Source: Zea mays
Taxonomy: Eukaryota; Streptophyta; Magnoliopsida; Poales; Poaceae
Assembly (NCBI RefSeq): GCF_902167145.1
Contig: NC_050104.1
Coordinates: 102,683,849-102,747,848 of the forward strand
Length of the DNA stretch: 64,000 nucleotides
Direction of reading: 5' to 3'
A program made the translations under genes and the position numbers. The first letter of the stretch is position 1. Each line of letters opens with the position of its first letter. Shown here in pieces: positions 42,181 through 54,300 of this stretch. A model generated the notes under the pieces. It was not told the DNA's origin. It searched no databases and saw only the letters and a program-made list of their open reading frames with translations.

Positions 42181-42722
42181 CTGCCCAGATCGGCGCCAAC
42201 GATTGTCTCTAGCACCAATATCTCGGAAGGATCAGTGCAAATAGAAGAAAGATCAACACTTATATCATATGGAGGAATGTGTTTCTTTAGTAACGAAACA
42301 TGGACAACTAGATGAATTTGATAGCCTTCTGGAAGGTCCAACTTGTTAGCTACTTGTCCCACTTTCTGGATGATAGTGAAGGGTCCATAATTTCTAAATG
42401 CAAGTTTTTGATTAGATCGAAAAGCTATCGATGATTGGACATGTGGTTGAACCATCAAATATACCCGATCTCCAACTTCAAAACTTCAGTCAAAGCGATG
42501 CTTATCTGCCTGAGCCTTCATTCGCTACTAAGCATGCAATAACTGTTGTTTAACAAGTTTCGATAGCAATTCCCTTTCTTGCATCCATGTTTCCAGATCA
42601 GAAACAGTACAGAGCTTGAGATTAGCAATTCCCAATGTCCGAGGGACATATCCATACAAAACCTCAAAAGGAGAACGATCCAATGAAGAGTGAGGGCCTG
42701 TTTGGGACCAAAGTTTTTTCAT
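42168..42722 (-). pseudogene. Integrase C-terminal fragments of the Reina-like element
   Basis: Two - strand frames: 42722-42528 (SLDRSPFEVLYGYVPRTLG) and 42458-42168 (LAFRNYGPFTIIQKVGQVAN, VVHVSLLKKHI), both typical of the gypsy integrase C-terminal region. A stop and frame change separate them. The right end at about 42700 runs into MITE-like sequence, so upstream pol is lost. Confidence 0.75.
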
Positions 42723-42895
42723 ACCGCAATTTTACAATACTATAGTATTTGAATGTCCAAGCATAACCAAAGTATTCCAATACCACAGTTTCACACGCGT
42801 GACGAGGAAAAACTTTGGTCTACACCAAAGTTTTTAATACTATGGTTTCACTAGTGTATTGGCAATATTGTGGTTTTTAATACAGAGTTTTGGGA
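42698..42895. mobile_element. MITE-like element
   Basis: Starts GCCTGTTTGGGACCAAAG and ends CAGAGTTTTGGGAGA. The inverted ends share ACCAAAGTTTTTTCATACCG / CCAAAACTCTGTATTAAAAA with several mismatches, and an internal inverted AAACTTTGG/CCAAAGTTT occurs. Boundaries are approximate. It replaces the rest of pol and gag of the Reina-like element. Confidence 0.5.
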
Positions 42896-42902
42896 GAAAT
42901 CT

Positions 42903-42920
42903 AAGGCTCCGAATACCAAA
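42903..42920 (-). other. Primer-binding-site remnant of the Reina-like element
   Basis: On - TTTGGTATTCGGAGCC adjoins the LTR terminus TGACA and resembles TTGGTATCAGAGCC. Confidence 0.5.
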
Positions 42921-42957
42921 TGTCACGAACCTAACCTTCTCACTCTGGGGTTGTACT
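42921..42957 (-). repeat. Reina-like LTR, first part of the right copy
   Basis: TGTCACGAACCTAACCTTCTC... to the insertion site of Sirevirus B; continues at 52107. Confidence 0.6.
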
Positions 42958-44196
42958 TGAAAGTCACCTAGAGGGGGGGGGTGAATAGGCGAAACCTGAA
43001 ATTTATAAACTTAAACACACACTAAAGGCCGGGGTTAGCTTTATAATTAAATTTGAGGCGGAAGATTGTTTCTCTTGCCACGAGTTGCTCAAATGATGCG
43101 GATGACGTTTGAGAGCAAACTCAAATCAACATTGACAAGGAAACTTTAGAGAGAGGAAAGGGATCCAACAAATCAAGCGAGAATCAAAGCTAGTGTACAC
43201 GGTGATTTGTTTTACTGAGGTTCGGTTCCAAAGAACCTAGTCCCCGTTGAGGAGGCCACAAAGGCCAGGTCTATTTCAACCTTTTCCCTCTCTCAAACGG
43301 ACACTTAGACCGAGTGAGCCTTCTCTTTAATCAAACGGGTCACTAAGACCCCGCAAAGATCACCACACGCTTAGATGTCTCTTGATTAGCTTTACAAATA
43401 CTTAGAAAAAGAATGTGGAAGGAAGAAGGCAATCCAAGAAACAAGAGCGCAAATGAACACAAAAACTCTCTCTCTCTCTCAAGTCACTAAGTGGTGGAGT
43501 TGATATTGGGACTTGGAGAGGATTTTGATCTATTGAATGTGTCTTGAAGTGAAGTCTTTTGCCCTTGTATTGAATGTTGAATTCAGAACACTTGGATGCC
43601 AATGAATGAGGTGGTTGGGGATATTTATAGCCCCCAACCACTTTCTAGCCGCTGGAAAAGTTTGCTGGCGATGGGCACACCGGACTGTCCGGTGCGCGCC
43701 ACGTCGGCGCACCGGTTAGGGTTTGGAACTGTTGATCGTTGGAGATCTTTGTCTTTTTGCTGCACCGGACAGTCCGGTGACCTCTGACTTCTGCGCTCTG
43801 ACTTATGCGCGACACTGTTTGGCACTGTTCATCTGAGCAGTCGACCGTTGGCGCGCAGGGAGCCGTTGCTCCGCTGGCTCACCGAACAGTCCGGTGCACA
43901 CCAGACAGTCCGATGAATTATAGCGGAGGGTGCCCCTGGAATTCCCGAGAGTGGCTGGTTTGATTGAGCTCGGGCCTCACACCGGACAGTGTCCAATGCG
44001 CCATTTTTCAGCACACTCTAAGTCCTTTGCTCCAAATTTGATTGTGTCCCCAACTGTATTTCTTTCTTGGTTTGTGTTGAACCTTATGCACCTGAGATAA
44101 ATAATATCTAGACAAACTAATTAGTCCACATGGTTTGTGTTGTATGTCAACCACCAAAATTGTTTAGAGGAAATGGTTAACCCTATTTCCCTTTCA
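42958..44196 (-). repeat. 3' LTR of Sirevirus B
   Basis: 1239 bp between the GTACT duplication and the purine tract (CCCCCTTTTT on +, 44201-44210). Contains CCGGAC/GTCCGG palindromes near 43680, 43763, 43885 and 43983. Confidence 0.9.
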
Positions 44197-45170
44197 ATCT
44201 CCCCCTTTTTGGTGATTGATGCCAACATAAACCAAAGCAAATATGAAATGTAGAAATGTAAATAGTTTGCAATTAAGATAGATGTGCATAGGTTACTTAG
44301 AATTTAAACCAATTGAAAGATATTATATATGAATGGATTGCTTTTCTCTTATTTAATATTTTGGACCACATTTACACCACTTGTTTATTTTTGCAAATCT
44401 TTTGGAAAAAATCTTTTCAAAAACTTTTGCAAATCGTTAAAGGTATAGGAATAAGATTGCAAGAAGCATTTTTTAAGATTTGAAATTCTCCCTGTTTCAA
44501 ATGCTTTTCTTTTGACTAAACAAAAGCTCCCCTTGAATGGATTTTCCCCTTAGCTTTCAAGAGAGTTTTTGAAATAGATACCAAGTGATACTATATCAAT
44601 TGAATTTTTTCATACTAACTTGGTATTTTGAAACTGAGTAAGATACCAATTGAAAATTGACTCAAAGATACCAATTGAAAATTAGATACCACTTGAAAAT
44701 TCATTTTGAGACTAACTCAAATATCAATTGAAATAAACATTAGTGAAAATTTTGAAATTTTGAAATGGTGGTGCGGTTCTTTTGCTTTGGGCTTAATACT
44801 TTCCTCCCCTTTGGCACTAATTGCCAAAAATGGAGAACTTGAGAGCCCTTAAATATTTTCTCCCACGTTGGTAAAGTAAATATAAGTGAAGAGTTATACC
44901 AATTGAGAGTTGCATGAGTAACGACAAAGGGTAAATGATACTGTCATAGTTGGAGTGGAAGCATTGTGTTTGCCAGATACTCCATTTCCGTTTCAATCTA
45001 AGACTAAGGATAGAAATACACTTGAAAGCACATTAGGCTTAGCCTTGGCACAAGAATAATAAGAAATATGCATTTGTACCAAATGAAAGAGACATGATCA
45101 AAAGTATATAAATGAGCTATGTGTGCAATGTTTCAATCAAAGTTCCGAGAATCAAGTATATTTAGCTCAT
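44197..45170 (-). other. 3' non-coding region of Sirevirus B
   Basis: AT-rich with repeated ATACCAATTGAAA motifs (44640-44715) and several CCCCTT tracts that are purine tracts on -. No gene. Confidence 0.5.
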
Positions 45171-48100
45171 TCCTAAGTTTGCTAAAGGTTTTCTCATCTA
45201 GCGGCTTGGTAAAGATATCGGCTAATTGGTTGTGGGTATTAACATAAGCAATTTCGATATCCCCTTTTGTTGGTGATCTCTCAGAAAGTGATGCCGGATG
45301 TCTATGTGCTTAGTCGGTTGTGCTCAACGGGATTATCCGCCATGCGGATTGCACTCTCATTATCACATAGGAGAGGGACTTTGCTCAATTTGTAGCTATA
45401 GTCCCTAAGGGTTTGCCTCATCCAAAATAATTGTGCACTACAATGACCTGCGACAATGTACTCGGCTTCGGCGGTTGAAAGAGCTACTGAATTTTATTTC
45501 TTTGAAGCCAAGACACCAGGGATCTTCCCAGAAACTGACAAGTCCCTGATGTGCTCTTTCTATCGATTTTACACCCTGCATAATCGGCATCGGAATATCC
45601 TATTAAATCAAATGTAGATTCCTTGGGGTACCAAAGCCCAAACTTAGGAGTGTAAACTAAATATCTCATGATTCTTTTCACGGCCCTAAGGTGAACTTTC
45701 TTAGCATTTGCCTGGAACCTTGCACACATGCATACTGAAAGCATAATATCCGATCGAGATGCACATAAGTAGAGCAAAGAACCTATCATCGACCGGTATA
45801 CCTTTTGATCTACAGATTTACCTCCCGTGTCGAGGTTGAGATGTCCATTAGTTCCCATGGGTGTCTTGATGGGTTTGTCATTCTTCATTCCAAACTTTTT
45901 AAGTATGTCTTGAATGTACTTAGTTTGGCTGATGAAGGTGCCCTCTTGGAGTTTGCTTGATTTGAAATCCAAGGAAATACTTCAACTCCCCCATCATAGA
46001 CATCTCAAATTTATGTATCATAATCCTACTAAACTCTTCACATGATGACTTGTTAGTAGACCCAAATATAATATCAACATAAATTTGGCATATGAACAAG
46101 TCTTTAGCAATTGATTTAGTGAAAAGAGTAGGATCAACCTTTCCGACTTTGAAGCCATTAGTGATAAGAAAGTATCTCAGGCATTCATACCATGCTATTG
46201 GGGCTTGCTTGAGCCCATAAAGAGCCTTTGAGAGCTTATACACATGGTTAGGGTACTCACTATCTTCAAAACCAGGAGGTTGCTCAACATAGACCTCTTC
46301 CTTGATAGGGCCATTGAGGAAGACACTTTTCACGTCCATTTAATAAAGCTTAAAGCCATGGTAAGTAGCATAGTCAAGTAATATACGAATTGACTCAAGC
46401 CTAGCTACGGGTGCATAAGTTTCATCAAAATCCAAATCTTCGACTTGTGAATAACCTTTTGCAACAAGTTGGGCTTTGTTCCTTGTCACCACACTATGCT
46501 CATCTTGCTTATTGCAGAATACCCACTTGGTATCTACAACATTTTGGTTAGGACGTGAAACTAAATGCCATACCTCATTCCTCGTGAAGTTGTTGAGCTC
46601 CTCTTGCATTGCCACCACCCAATCCGGATCCCTTAGTTCATCCTCTATCCTGTATGGCTCAATAGAGGACACAAAAGAGTAATGTTCACAGAAATGAGCA
46701 ACTCGAGATCTAGTGGTTACCCCCTTATGAATGTCACCAAGAATGGAGTTAACAAGGTGATCTCTTTGAATTGCTTGGTGGACTCTTGGGTGTGGCGGTC
46801 TTTGATCGTGAATCTCTTGTTCATCTTCCTTGTCTTCATTATCATCATCTCCCCCTTGATCAATGTCCTCCTCTTGAGGTGGCTCATCGTCTTGATTTTC
46901 ATCTTCATCTTCTTGAGCCTGATCCTCATCTTGAGTGGGTGGAGATGCTTGCATGGAAGATGATGGTTGATCTTGTGCTTGTGGAGACTCTTCAGGTTCT
47001 TTTGGACACACATCACCAACGAACATATTCCTTAGTGCGACGCACAGAGCCTCTTCATCATCTAATTCATCAAGATCAACTTGCTCCACTTGGGAGCTAT
47101 TAGTCTCATCAAACACAATGTCGCAAGAAACTTCAACTAATCCAGTGAATTTGTTGAAGACTCTATATGCCCTTGTGTTTGAGTCATAACCGAGTAAAAA
47201 GACTTCTACAGCTTTAGCAGTAAATTTAGAACTTCTACCTCTCTTAATAAGAATAAAGAATTTGCTCCCAAAAACTCTATAATATGAAACATTGGGCTTT
47301 TTACTAGTGAGGAGTTCATATGATGTCTTCTTGAGGATTCGGTGAAGATATAACCGGTTGATGGAGTAGCAGGCGGTGTTAATGGGCTCCGCCCAAAACC
47401 AGTCTGGTGTCTTGTATTCATCAAGCATGGTTCTTGCCATGTCCAGTAGAGTTCTATTTTCCTCTCCACTACACCATTTTGTTGAGGTGTGTAGGGAGAA
47501 GAGAACTCATGCTTGATGCCCTCTTTCTCAAGAAATCCTTCGATTTGCGAGTTTTTGAACTCCGTTCCATTATCGCTTCTAATATTTTTTATTCTCAATC
47601 CGAACTCATTTTGAGCCTGTTTTAAGAATCTCTTCAAGGTCTCTTGGGTTTGAGATTTTTCTTGCAAGAAGAATACCCAAGTGAAGCAAGAATAATCATC
47701 CAAAATAACTAAAGAGTACTTACTTCCGCCGATGCTTATGTAAACGATCGGGCCGAATAGATCCATATGGAGTAACTCAAGTGGCCTGTCAGTCGTCATG
47801 ATGTTCTTGTGTGGATGATGAGATCCAACTTGCTTCCCTGCTTGGCATGCACTACAAATCATGTCTTTCTCAAAATGAATATTTGTTAGTCCTAAAATGT
47901 GTTCTCCCTTTAAAAGTTTGTGAAGATTCTTCATTCCAACATGAGCAAGTTGGCGATGCCAGAGCCAACCCATGTTAGTTTTAGCAATTAAGCAAGTGTT
48001 TAATTCAGCTTTGTTATCATTAAAATCAACTAAATATAGCTGACCATCTAACACTCCCTTAAATGCTATTGAATCATCACTTCTTCTAAAGACAGTAACA

Positions 48101-48390
48101 CCTATATCAATAAAAACACAGTTGTAGCCCATTTTACATAATTGAGAAACATAAAGCAAATTGTAATCTAAAGAATCTACAAGAAAAACATTGAAAATGG
48201 AATGGTCAGGTGATATAACAATTTTACCCAAACCTTTGACCAAACCTTGATTTCCATCCCGAATGTAATAGCTCTTTGGGGATCTTCATTTTTCCCATAT
48301 GAGGAGAACATCCTTTTCTCCCCTGTCATGTGGTTTGTGCATCCACTATCGATTATCCAACTTGATCCATCAGATGCATAAACCTACAAA
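45171..48390 (-). pseudogene. pol of Sirevirus B
   Basis: On - the integrase region is 48243-47440 (HRQLAHVGMKNLHKLL, CSACQ, SDNGTEF, QQNGVVERK). A frameshift at about 47430 leads to 47440-46340, stopped by TAA where CAA is expected (KLY/MDVKS). RT follows at 46339-45920, where the catalytic motif reads YVDIIFGS with one Asp codon deleted. A frameshift near 45960 precedes the connection/RNase H part (45972-45484, SDADYAGC), and the rest continues broken to about 45171. The element is unable to reverse transcribe on its own. Confidence 0.88.
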
Positions 48391-48396
48391 ACAAAT

Positions 48397-50765
48397 TTAG
48401 GTCTTGTTCTTAGGTACCCAAACGGTCTTGGGTCCTTTGACATTAGAAACAAGCACCTTGGGTACCCAAACACAAGTCTTTGAACTCTTGTGTTTGCCCC
48501 CAACATATTTGGCAACTAATTTGTCTGATTTGTTAGTGAGAAAATAGGAAGCATCAAAAGTTTTAAATGAAATGCTATGCTCATTTGATGCATTAGGAAT
48601 TTTCTTCTTAGGAATTTTGATATGAGTGGTATGCCTAGAAGCCTCATCTTTATACATAAATGCTTGATGAGAGACAAAATGAGGTTTCCTAGCATTAAAT
48701 TTCCTAATCTTATGCTCAGGATAGTTTGCATGATATAAAATATAGCCCTCTCTATCCTGAACCATGAGAGCCTTACCCTTAACAAAATTAGACAATTTTT
48801 TGGGGGCATTAAGCTTGACATTGCTTTGGTTCCCTTGTTGGAACCCAATGCCAAGGTGTCTCCCATTATATAGCATGCTTCTAGCAAATTTAAAATTTTC
48901 ATTTTCAAGTTCATGCTCGGCAATTTTAGCATTTAATTTAGTTATGTGATTATTTTGTTGTTTAATCATAGCAAGGTGATCATCAATAGCTTCAACATTA
49001 ACATCTCTACATCTAGTGCAAATAGTAACATTTTCAACAGTAGATGTAGATGCTTTGCAAACATTCAATTTATCAATCTTAGCATTTAAACTAGCATTTT
49101 CATTTATAAGATATGAAATTGAATCATTGCATATGCTAAGCTCCTTAGATAGATTTTCACACATTTCTACTTCTAGAGCATAAGCATTCTTCAATTTAAC
49201 AAATTTTTTATTTTCCTTAACGAGCAAGTCCTCTTGGCATTCCAAGAGATCATCCTTCTCGTTAATGGTTTCAATTAGTTCATTCAATTTTTTCTTTTGG
49301 TCCATGTTAAGGTTGCCAAAGAGAGAAATTAAACCATCTTCATTATCGCTAGAGCTACCCTCATCATCAGATGTAGTATATTTAGGGGTGGCTCTAGAGT
49401 ATACCTTCTTCTTTTGCTGTCCTTAGCCATTAGACACTTGTGGCCGACGTTGGGGAAGAGAGGTCCCTTGTTGACGGTGATGTTGGCGGCGTCCTCATCG
49501 GAGGAGTCGGTGGAGCTCTCGTCGGAATCCCATTCCCAACCCATGTGTGCCTCGCCGCCCTTCTTCTTGTAGTATCTCTTCTTCTCCTTCTTCTTCCCCT
49601 TCTTGTCTTCGTCCTTGTCACTTTCACTAGAATATGGACATTTAGCAATAAAGTGACCGGACTTACCACACCCGTAGCACACTCTTTTGGAGCGGGGCTT
49701 GTAGTCCTTCCTCCTCCTTTGCTTGAGGATTTGGCGAAAGCTCTTAATGATAAGAGCCATCTCCTCATTGTCGAGCTTGGAGGCGTCGATTGGAAGCCTA
49801 CTTGGTGTAGACTCCTCCTTCTTTTCTTCTGTTGCTTTGAATGCAACGGGTTGCACCTCGGGTGTAGAGGTGGCACCTTGCTCCAAGTTGACAATATGTT
49901 TGGAGTCTTTGATCATAAGTTCAAAGCTCACAAACTTGTCAATCACTTCCTCGGGAGACATCTGTTTATACCTAGGGTCTCCACGGATTAGTTGCACTTG
50001 AGTGGGATTACGAAAAACAAGTGATCTAAGAATAACCTTGACCATCTCATGGTCATCCCACTTGGTGCTCCCAAGGTTGCGCACTTGGTTCACCATTATC
50101 TTGAGCCGGTTGTACATAGCTTGCGGCTCTTCCCCTTTGTTGAGGACGAATCGACCGAGCTCTCCCTCGATCGTCTCATGCTTGGTGATCTTGGTCACCT
50201 CATCCCCTTCGTGCGCCGTTTTGAGGACGTCCCAAATTTCTTTGGCGTTCTTCAACCCTTGCACCTTATTATACTCCTCTCGACACAAGGAGGCAAGGAG
50301 TATAGAAGTTACTTGGGAGTTAAAGTGCCTAATTTGGGAGGCCTCGTCCCCCACCTGTGGTGCCTGCGCTCCAAATTCAACAATGTCCCATATGATTTCG
50401 TGGAGTGAGGTTAGATGATGCCTCATTTTATCACTCCACATACAATAATCTTCACCATCAAAATATGGTGGTTTGCCTAAGGGAACGGAAAGTAGAGGAG
50501 CGCGCTTGGAAATACGGGGATAGCATAGGGGCATCTTATTATACTTCTTGCGCTCATGGTGCTTAGAAGTAGTGGACGACTTGGTGCCAGAGGTGGAGAG
50601 AGTTGAGGAATCGATCTCGTAGTAGACCACCTTCTTCTTCTTCTTCTTCTTCTTCTTGTCACCCCTCCTATGTGACTTGATGGAGGAAGAGGATTCCTCC
50701 TTGTACTTGTTGCCGGACTCTCTTGAGAGAGTCTTCCCTGAGCCCGTGGGCTTGTCGCCTGTCAT
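48397..50765 (-). pseudogene. gag of Sirevirus B
   Basis: 50765-49329 encodes the capsid-like part and the zinc knuckle CYGCGKSGHFIAKC (CX2C kept) with a Lys run at the N-terminus (about nine Lys, AAG/TTC repeat at 50632-50657). A frameshift near 49410 leads into 49305-48397, a coiled-coil-like C-terminal part that ends GPKTVWVPKNKT at TAA. The start is shifted relative to copy A, whose N-terminus has extra residues, because of a small change near 50770. Confidence 0.85.
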
Positions 50766-50827
50766 GATCTCCAGACATCACTTCGAGTTGGTTAGACTCT
50801 TAATGAAGCACTGGCTCCAATACCAAT

Positions 50828-52101
50828 TGAAAGTCGCCTAGAGGGGGGTGAATAGGCGAAACCTGAAATTTATAAACTTAAACACACACTAAAGGTCGGG
50901 GTTAGCGTTAGAATTAAATTCGAGGCGGAAGATTGTTTCTCTTGCCACGAGTTGCTCAAATGATGCGGATGACGTTTGGGAGCCAACTCAAATCAATATT
51001 GACAAGGAAACTTTAGAGAGAGGAAAGGGAGCCAACAAATCAAGTGAGAATCAAAGCGAGTGAACACGGTGATTTGTTTTACCGAGATTCGGTTCCAAAG
51101 AACCTAGTTCCCGTTGAGGAGGCCACAAAGGTCGGGTCTATTTCAACCCTTTCCCTCTCTCAAACGGTCACTTAGATCGAGTGAGCCTTCTCCTTAATCA
51201 AACGGGTCACTAAGACCCCGCAAGGATCACCACACGCTTAGGTGTCTCTTGCTTAGCTTTACACATACTTAGAAAAAGAATGAGGATGGTAGAAGGCAAA
51301 CCAAGCAACAAGAGCGCAAATGAACACAAAAACTCTCTCTCTCAAGTCACTAAGTGGTGGAGTTGATATTGGGACTTGGAGAGGATTTTGATCTATTGAA
51401 TGTGTCTTGGAGTGAAGTCTTTTGCCCTTGTATTGAATGTTGAATTTAGAACACTTGGATGCCAATGAATGAGGTGGTTGGGGGTATTTATAGCCCCAAC
51501 CACTTCCTAGCCGTTGGCAAAGTCTGCTGGCGATGGGCACACCGGACAGTCCGGTGGCGCACCAGACAGTCACTGTTCACTGTCCGGTGTGCGCCACATC
51601 AGCGTGCCGGTTAGGGTTTGGAGTTGTTGACCGTTGGAGCTCATTGTCTTTTTGCTGCACCGGACAGTCTGGTGCCACACCGGACAGTTCGGTGACCTCT
51701 GACTTCTGTGCGGCACTGTTTGGCATTGTTCATTTGAGCAGTCGACCGTTGGCGCGCAGGGAGCCGTTGCTTCGCTAGCACACCGGACAGTCCGGTGCAC
51801 ACCGGACAGTCTGGTGAATTATAGCGGAGGTTGTCCCTGGAATTCCCGAGAGTGGCTGGTTTGATTGAGCTCGGGTCTGGTGCACACCGGACAGTGTCCG
51901 GTGCGCCATTTTTCAGCACACTCTAAGTCTTTTGTTCCAAATTTGATTGTGTCCCCAACTGTATTTCTTTCTTGGTTTGTGTTGAACCTTATGCACCTGA
52001 GATAAATGATATCTAGACAAACTAATTAGTCCACGTGGTTTGTATTGTACGTCAACCAACAAAATCGTTTATATGAAATGGTTAACCCTATTTCCCTTTT
52101 A
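50828..52101 (-). repeat. 5' LTR of Sirevirus B
   Basis: 1274 bp, similar to 42958-44196 with more intact CCGGACAGTCCGG palindromes (51540-51600, 51658-51695, 51781-51820, 51888-51903). Confidence 0.9.
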
Positions 52102-52106
52102 GTACT

Positions 52107-52272
52107 GTTGAACAAAATTCAAAAGGAAGAGAGAGAGAGAGAGAGAGAGAACGAACATAAGGGAGAGCAAGGAACACTACTGAGTCTGTGGGGTTGATTC
52201 AGAGAAGATTTAGGTAATAGAATTCTGTTATTCTTCTTGATGAATAGCCCACCACCCACCCCGACTTATATA
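52107..52272 (-). repeat. Reina-like LTR, second part of the right copy, truncated
   Basis: Matches 31912-32053 plus 41257-41264 (GGGAGAGCAAGGAACA, GGTAATAGAATTCTGTTATTC) with divergence and an expanded (GA)n run (52131-52150). Similarity stops after ACTTATATA. Confidence 0.6.
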
Positions 52273-52339
52273 ATAAATGCATGCAGGAGATGAATGTAAC
52301 ACTTGTGAATAAATTATTCATTTTGTGTATGTGACCATA

Positions 52340-53400
52340 TCACATGAATAATGACCTTCGAGCATGTTTTTTGTTTCTTCCCCTCTCTTCACATCTTTCG
52401 AACCCATCAAAGGTGAGAGGAGGGGTCCTTACTTTAATTATGTTCTCGTGTTGTGGTTCCTTGCAGGAATTTGGACAACTAGCATGCCTCCACAAAAGGA
52501 CATGGTTGGCGGTGCCAGTTGTGCTGTTGACCCTGATGACCAAGAGCAAGCTGAAGTTGTTCATCAGATTGAAGTCATAGGTCGAAGGCAAGAAAATAAG
52601 AAAGCCTCGGAACTCATGGTTGAGCAAGACAACGTTTATGAAGAGATTGAATAGATCGAATCCAACCAAAGGTAGATCGAGATTTAGAAACAAAAGACGC
52701 TTCAAGTCGCTTAGCTTTGGCAGCAGATAGATGAGGCCTCTAACGAGATTCATTGCATAAGATGGGATGAAGATGAACATATGTAAAGCTTGAGATACCA
52801 TAACACAAGAACCCTTCATCTAGAGGAAGAAAAATGTGTCAACTTTATCTATGATAACACATCCCCACTACCAAGCGATCTACATGTAGCCCCATGGCCG
52901 GCTTTGTACAAGCCTCATAAAACACGATAGTGTTAGCCAAACCATTCATCAAGGTTGTTAGGGGCATAACATAGACCTAGTATCCCTCTCTTCGTTCAGG
53001 ATCAATTAGTATGTGGCAAAAACTCAAGGATCAATTCTTCACAAGCTTTCAAGGTTTTCAGACCAAGCCAGTCATGGCTCAAACCTTATTCCAATGTTCC
53101 TAAGAACTAGATGAGTATCTTCAAAGTTTTGACTAACGGTTTCTTTAGATCAGAACACAAACAATAAGGGTACCAAATGATATTGTTATTGAGGCAGTAA
53201 TCAAGGGAGTTTGGCTTGGACCATGTTCTTAATATTTGCTAAGAAGCCACCCCATACCTTGGAAAAGCTACTTCGTAAAATGGATGAATATATCAAAGTA
53301 GATAATGACTTCCAGTAGCGCCAAAAAGAAATCTAGAAATATGTCGAAGGATCAGCACCAAGCAGTGATGAGGATATCCCATAATAAGGTTGTGTGGATA
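52340..53400 (+). pseudogene. Decayed gag-like retrotransposon relic
   Basis: Scattered + frames read as a gypsy-type gag leader and capsid: MVGGASCAVDPDDQEQAEVV, then MWQKLKDQFFTSFQGFQTKP near 53011 and KPPHTLEKLLRKMDEYIKVD near 53246. Many stops and frame changes separate them. No intact ORF and no LTR assigned. Confidence 0.5.
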
Positions 53401-54300
53401 TATGGAGATGGGATATCTCATGAAGATAAAAAAACAAGATCATCTATCAGATAATTAGATATGGAAGGATTTGATGTATACTCAAGAGATATCACCTAAG
53501 GAAAGCTTGATTAAGTGGAGAAGCATGTGCTTGCATTTAGTTAAGGGGTCATCAAGCCAAATAGAAGTCATACAAGGACGAGTGATCTTTATTGAATAAG
53601 AAGATGAAAAGGAAGGATGAACATTGATTAAGTTAGTTTTCAGTGTGATGTGACTTGGAGATAGTATGATAGGGTGAAGACATGCAAGGAAAGGGCTTCG
53701 AGGGACTAAGCAAAGGTGAAGGTCAAACAAACGGCTTATGGAAGGAGGTACCATGGCTAAGGTGAAGAAGAGAGTACTTGCAAGATTTCGACGGACTAAT
53801 CAGATTGTGAAGAGTCATATAGTGCTGAAGATCACAACATTAGAAGACATGATTTGAAAACATCGGTTTAACTTATATGTGATGAGATGGTTCAAATCAT
53901 AAGGCTCAAGGAATGCTAGCTCAAGATAAGTGAAGAAGCATGGTCACAAGTCCAAGGAAGAATGTGTAAGAACCTAGAAAGGGTTCTCAGTTGTGCACAC
54001 TTTATGAGAAATGGCCAAAAGTGAGAAATCAAGAAGGAAACAAATTTTGGGTCACTCCAGTGTGTGGATATGTTCGTGATGACCATTGCAGCATATTGGA
54101 ACTCAATGGAGTAAGAGTATTGCCCATATTTGGAATTTGGAGTTCCAAGTGTCAGCAAAGTGTTGTTTTCCCTTTGAGTTCTTGAGTGTAGGAATCGTCG
54201 TACTATCAAGAGGGATTCAAAAGGGTATTGGTGTTGTTGCTAAAGCTCACACTCCTTGTTTTTTAGTCAACTATTTTGTTTCAGCTCAACTATGATTGAA
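53401..54300. other. No recognisable feature
   Basis: AT-rich sequence with short chance frames on both strands. It may be the continuation of the decayed retroelement. Confidence 0.3.

Larger units (their letters stand above)
42958..52101 (-). mobile_element. Sirevirus (Ty1/copia, Opie/Ji type), copy B, full length
   Basis: 9144 bp on -, with target duplication GTACT (42953-42957, 52102-52106). 5' LTR is 50828-52101 and 3' LTR 42958-44196. The distal terminus is mutated (TTTTA for TTTCA on +). Gag and pol are broken at several points. The next bases after the 5' LTR on - read ATTGGTATTGGAGCC, the PBS with changes. Confidence 0.93.
31875..52272 (-). mobile_element. Old Reina-like chromovirus on -, split by two Sirevirus insertions
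   Basis: Two diverged copies of one LTR (TGTCACRAACC...) begin at 31875 and 42921. The left copy, its 3' LTR in element sense, is 31875-32053 plus 41257-41355 and ends TGACA, about 278 bp. Next to it lies a - strand purine tract (41356-41372, GTTAAGGGAGAGGGAA). A chromodomain fragment (41385-41606) and integrase fragments (42168-42722) follow, then PBS-like TTTGGTATTCGGAGCC on - (42903-42920) against the second LTR copy. That copy continues at 52107-52272 and is truncated. Gag, protease and RT are missing. The short LTR and chromodomain sequence suggest the Reina clade. Reconstruction is by inference from the interrupted parts. Confidence 0.6.

Noticed and set aside
41927..42199. 90-codon - ORF as part of the integrase
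   Set aside because: It runs from integrase into the inserted ~570-bp segment; the Gly/Arg-rich part does not match integrase.
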